Shown in pieces: positions 13,410-15,894 of a DNA stretch of 15,894 bases. Origin of the DNA: Propionibacteriaceae bacterium (GTDB taxonomy: Bacteria > Actinomycetota > Actinomycetes > Propionibacteriales > Propionibacteriaceae). The notes below the pieces were generated by a model, which was not told the origin of the DNA, searched no databases, and saw nothing but the letters and a program-made list of their open reading frames with translations. Position numbers and translations under genes: made by a program. The DNA is taken from contig JAGXHS010000100.1 in NCBI GenBank assembly GCA_024636075.1, forward strand, positions 1-15,894, written 5' to 3'. Every line of letters begins with the position of its first letter. The stretch's first letter is position 1.

Positions 13410-15523
13410 AGCAGCCGAGGTCACTGGCTGAACAACTCCGCGGCTGGTCAGCGGAGCAACTCGCGGACCTGATGGCGCGACGCGAAGACCTCGCGGTTCC
13501 GCCACCCCACGACATCTCCGAGTTGGCGGAACGCGCCTCCGCGGCGTCCAGTGCACGACGCGCCATCGATCAGCTCAACGTCTGGCAGATGCGCGTTTGC
13601 CGATCGGTGGCCACGATGGGTTCGAGCACCAGCCTTCGTCGTCTCGCCGCCCTGCTCGACCAACCCCAGTCCGCCGTTCAACAAGCCATTGCGGAGCTCA
13701 CCGACGTGGCACTGGTCTGGGGGTCAGAGGGGCACTGGCACTGCTCGCAAGGTGTCCACACAGTGCTCGGACCATACCCGGCTGGCCTGGCTGGGGTGTC
13801 CGCGGTCGCGCTGAGCGACGACGACATCGACCGACGACTCGCAGCAGCGGACGAATCCGTGCTGAGGATGCTGCAGCGGCTGGTCTGGCACGATCCGGCG
13901 GGGCAGGCGCAGAACGCGCAACGCCGTGGCGATGGCGACACTCCGGTCGACGTGGCGCTGTCGCTCGGCCTGCTGCGGCCTGCGTCCGCGCACACCGTGG
14001 TGCTGCCCCGTGAGGTGTCCTTGCGGATGCGAGGCGGCAGACTCTTCGCCGATCAGGTCGCGCAGTCACCACCGCCCTGGGCGCGCGGGCAACGCTCGAG
14101 CACCCTGAGCGCTGGGCTGGGCAGCGCCGGCGAACTCCTCCGGCACAGTGAATTGATCATCAACGACGTCAGTGAACGCAATCCACAACCGACAGCGACC
14201 GGTGGTTGGCGGCAGCGTGATCTGGCCCGGCTTGGCGCGCTCGTGGGTTCGCTGGGCCAGGCAAAGTTCCTGGTGTCACTGCTGGAGGAGTCGCGGCTGC
14301 TGCGCCGCCAGCCCGGCACCAGTTGGATGGCGACGACCGACTACGACGCGTGGCTGCGCGATCCGGACTTCACCAAATGGGTGCGGCTGCGTGACAGTTG
14401 GGCACTGGTCGCGCCGGAGACCCTTCGGCGGATGGCACTCAGCGAACTGCAATGTGCCCCCGACGACAGCGCGGTGACGGCCGAGTACCTGGCGACGAGG
14501 CTTCAGTGGTTGCGTCCAGCGTGGACCGCCGCGCTCACCGAATCGCCGGTCGCGCCGACTGGCGAGGACATCAGCGCGGCGGAACTGACCCGGTGGGCCA
14601 GCAGCGTGATCGAGGAGTGGTCCTGGCTGGGGTGCATCGCGCTGGGGCAACGAACTCAACTGGCAGTGGCCACCACCGATCCCGGTTTCCCGCTGCCCGT
14701 GAGCGACGTCTTCATCCAGGGCGACCTGACGGTCATCGCTCCGGGGCCGGTCACCCGGGAGGTCGCCGAGGTTCTCGGCCTGATGGCGGAGCTCATTTCG
14801 ACAGGCGGTGGAGCTGTGCGCCGTTTCACCGCTGCCAGCATCCGCAGGGCGCTTGACGCCGGCTGGATGCCGGAGGAGCTGCACGGATGGTTGTCCCAGC
14901 ACAGCGTCACCGACGTCCCGCAACCCCTGAGCTATCTCATCGACGACGTGGCGAGGCGTCACGGGGCGATCAGGATTCAAGCCGTCGCATCAGTGGCGGT
15001 ACTGGACGACCCGGCCACCGCTGAGCACCTGCTCTCCCTGGCGGGACAGGCGGAATTGGGGTTGCGTCGGGTGGCCCCGGGGGTGCTGGTCGCAGCTGCC
15101 GATCCGCAAGAACTGCTGGATTTCCTGCGGGCTGCTGGCCATGCCCCCACGGTGCAGACGGCCAGCGGCGGCCTGGCCACCACACCCGCTCCGCGGCGCG
15201 CCCGCACCCCCGGTGGACCATCACCCGGAGTCACCAGGTCGGATCTGCGCCAGATCGCGACGGCGCTGCTGGCCCGTGACGACCCAGCGCGCCAGGTGAC
15301 GGGCGCGAACGAGATCATCGCGCTGCTTGAGCGCAACGCTGGATCGGGCGGCTGGCTCGACATCGACCACGTCAGCGAGCAGGGCACACCCAGCACAGTG
15401 ACCGCCCGCGTGATCGCAGTCGCTTCTGGTCGACTGAAGATGATCGTGCGGGGCGCCGGACCCCAAGTGATCGCCCTGTCACGCCTGCTCGCGGCGCGCC
15501 AGCACCGTCCCGACCGGTCGTGA
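13406..15523 (+). CDS. helicase-associated protein with XPB/Ssl2-like N-terminal-type domain
   Basis: A 705-residue actinobacterial protein that lacks Walker motifs and is therefore not itself a helicase. An N-terminal helical part (about 1-120, LAEQLRGWSAEQLADLMARR, then a winged-helix-like stretch with LRRLAALLDQPQSAVQQAIAEL) is followed by a long divergent middle. The diagnostic block is at about 433-560: SDVFIQGDLTVIAPGPVT, STGGGAVRRFTAASIRRALD, WLSQHSVTDVPQPLSYLIDD and VARRHG. This is the helicase C3/XPB-Ssl2-like domain (PF13625 type). The C-terminus (about 645-698) resembles a degenerate WYL-like barrel. The ORF is open from 13037, but ATG 13406 gives the ATGA overlap and the normal N-terminus. 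The related mycobacterial gene (Rv0862c, from memory) neighbours an XPB-type helicase. Here no helicase follows within the window. A role in DNA repair or transcription is inferred. Confidence 0.88.
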   Translation: MKQPRSLAEQLRGWSAEQLADLMARREDLAVPPPHDISELAERASAASSARRAIDQLNVWQMRVCRSVATMGSSTSLRRLAALLDQPQSAVQQAIAELTDVALVWGSEGHWHCSQGVHTVLGPYPAGLAGVSAVALSDDDIDRRLAAADESVLRMLQRLVWHDPAGQAQNAQRRGDGDTPVDVALSLGLLRPASAHTVVLPREVSLRMRGGRLFADQVAQSPPPWARGQRSSTLSAGLGSAGELLRHSELIINDVSERNPQPTATGGWRQRDLARLGALVGSLGQAKFLVSLLEESRLLRRQPGTSWMATTDYDAWLRDPDFTKWVRLRDSWALVAPETLRRMALSELQCAPDDSAVTAEYLATRLQWLRPAWTAALTESPVAPTGEDISAAELTRWASSVIEEWSWLGCIALGQRTQLAVATTDPGFPLPVSDVFIQGDLTVIAPGPVTREVAEVLGLMAELISTGGGAVRRFTAASIRRALDAGWMPEELHGWLSQHSVTDVPQPLSYLIDDVARRHGAIRIQAVASVAVLDDPATAEHLLSLAGQAELGLRRVAPGVLVAAADPQELLDFLRAAGHAPTVQTASGGLATTPAPRRARTPGGPSPGVTRSDLRQIATALLARDDPARQVTGANEIIALLERNAGSGGWLDIDHVSEQGTPSTVTARVIAVASGRLKMIVRGAGPQVIALSRLLAARQHRPDRS

Positions 15524-15538
15524 AGAACATCTGGGCGG

Positions 15539-15557
15539 GCCGGCGGCAACCGGCTTT
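15539..15557 (+). terminator. possible weak terminator after the helicase-associated gene
   Basis: GCCGG (15539-15543) pairs with CCGGC (15550-15554) around 6 nt and is followed by TTT. A second small hairpin, CCGC(N6)GCGG, follows at 15558-15571. It starts 15 nt after the stop codon. The stems are short and the T-run is only three bases, so the call is weak. Confidence 0.3.
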
Positions 15558-15573
15558 CCGCTCCTCTGCGGAG

Positions 15574-15579
15574 TATCGT
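15574..15579 (+). promoter_or_regulatory. -10 box, probable leaderless promoter of the FN3 protein
   Basis: TATCGT is followed by exactly 7 nt and then ATG 15587. There is no SD upstream of the ATG. Confidence 0.55.
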
Positions 15580-15586
15580 TCCAAAC

Positions 15587-15894
15587 ATGCGCTCTCCGTC
15601 GATTCGCCGTGCTGCGATTGTGGCTCTGTGTGCGCTGGGGGCAGCAATCATCTACTGGATCCCCACCTCGGTGACCACACCAGGGGTCCTCAACATCGAC
15701 GACGAGCGGCCGACCGCCACCCCCGGACCCACTGAGCCGACACCGGTCACGGCTCCGGAGAAGACCAGCGAGCCGGAAGCCACGCCGATGACCGAGGAGC
15801 AGATCCGTCGTCAGGCACCTACCTCGGTGTACGACCTCCGACTGGCGAGCAACACCCTGGAGACCTTCACCGTGGCCTGGGATGCTGCCAGCGA
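15587..15894 (+). CDS. membrane-anchored or secreted protein entering a fibronectin type III domain, 3' end cut off
   Basis: Only the first 102 full codons are present. Residues 1-25 are a basic start (MRSPSIRRAA) and a hydrophobic helix (IVALCALGAAIIYWIP), with no clear cleavage site and no lipobox, so it reads as a signal anchor. Residues about 26-75 are a Pro/Thr/Glu-rich linker (TPGPTEPTPVTAPEKTSEPE). From residue 78 the sequence APTSVYDLRLASNTLETFTV followed by AWDAASD matches the first strands of a fibronectin type III domain, including the conserved Trp. An extracytoplasmic binding or structural role, or a hydrolase with an FN3 spacer, is possible, but the rest lies outside the window. 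The start is supported by TATCGT 7 nt upstream. It has its own promoter, separated from the helicase-associated gene by 63 bp. Confidence 0.75.
   Translation, partial: MRSPSIRRAAIVALCALGAAIIYWIPTSVTTPGVLNIDDERPTATPGPTEPTPVTAPEKTSEPEATPMTEEQIRRQAPTSVYDLRLASNTLETFTVAWDAAS

Noticed and set aside
12750..13556. 268-codon minus-strand frame opposite the Pro-rich membrane protein and the helicase-associated gene
   Set aside because: It crosses the start of a well-supported conserved gene, its product is Arg-rich low complexity, and no promoter or SD supports it.

Overview
The window looks like ordinary chromosome from a high-GC Actinomycetota bacterium. GC is high throughout, roughly two thirds by eye, with strong G/C bias at third codon positions. 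The gene set is actinobacterial: a CspB-type cold shock protein with a C-terminal extension next to a DUF3027 protein, a DUF2530 membrane protein beside an AzgA-type purine permease, a single-chain pyruvate carboxylase, and the XPB/Ssl2-like helicase-associated protein. A family cannot be assigned safely. I see no tRNA, rRNA, CRISPR array, transposase, phage gene or integration scar.

Layout. Left (minus strand): pyridoxamine 5'-phosphate oxidase runs off the left edge. Upstream of it are a secreted, membrane-anchored propeller-like protein (688-1650) and a 27-residue one-helix membrane protein (1684-1767), which probably form a short operon. Divergent from these is an unrecognised 221-residue protein (1860-2525), which converges on pyruvate carboxylase (2539-5946, minus) with 13 bp between them. 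Next comes the purine permease (6016-7593, minus), divergent from the DUF2530 protein (7639-7953, plus). The DUF2530 gene converges on a translationally coupled pair, the cold shock protein and then DUF3027 (minus, 9173/9230 to 8005).

Right (plus strand): a cytoplasmic family GH38 alpha-mannosidase (9384-12413) is followed by a Pro-rich multi-span membrane protein (12555-13409). That gene overlaps by ATGA the helicase-associated protein (13406-15523). The window ends in a membrane-anchored protein entering a fibronectin type III domain (15587 to the edge).

The most informative signal is regulatory. Eight start codons, nearly every first gene of a transcription unit, carry a TAnnnT hexamer 6 or 7 nt upstream. 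This is the geometry of actinobacterial leaderless promoters. Genes inside operons and the mannosidase instead have clear Shine-Dalgarno (SD) sequences or start/stop overlaps. At 7591-7641 two such promoters face each other with only 19 bp between their -10 boxes, so they must share DNA. The cold shock gene has both a leaderless ATG and, 57 nt downstream in frame, a GTG with a strong SD, which suggests two isoforms or a 57-nt leader.

No new defence, secretion or biosynthetic system is visible. The genes are mostly housekeeping. The interesting points are promoter architecture, a tiny membrane protein, a tandem hairpin repeat and a few conserved proteins of unknown function.
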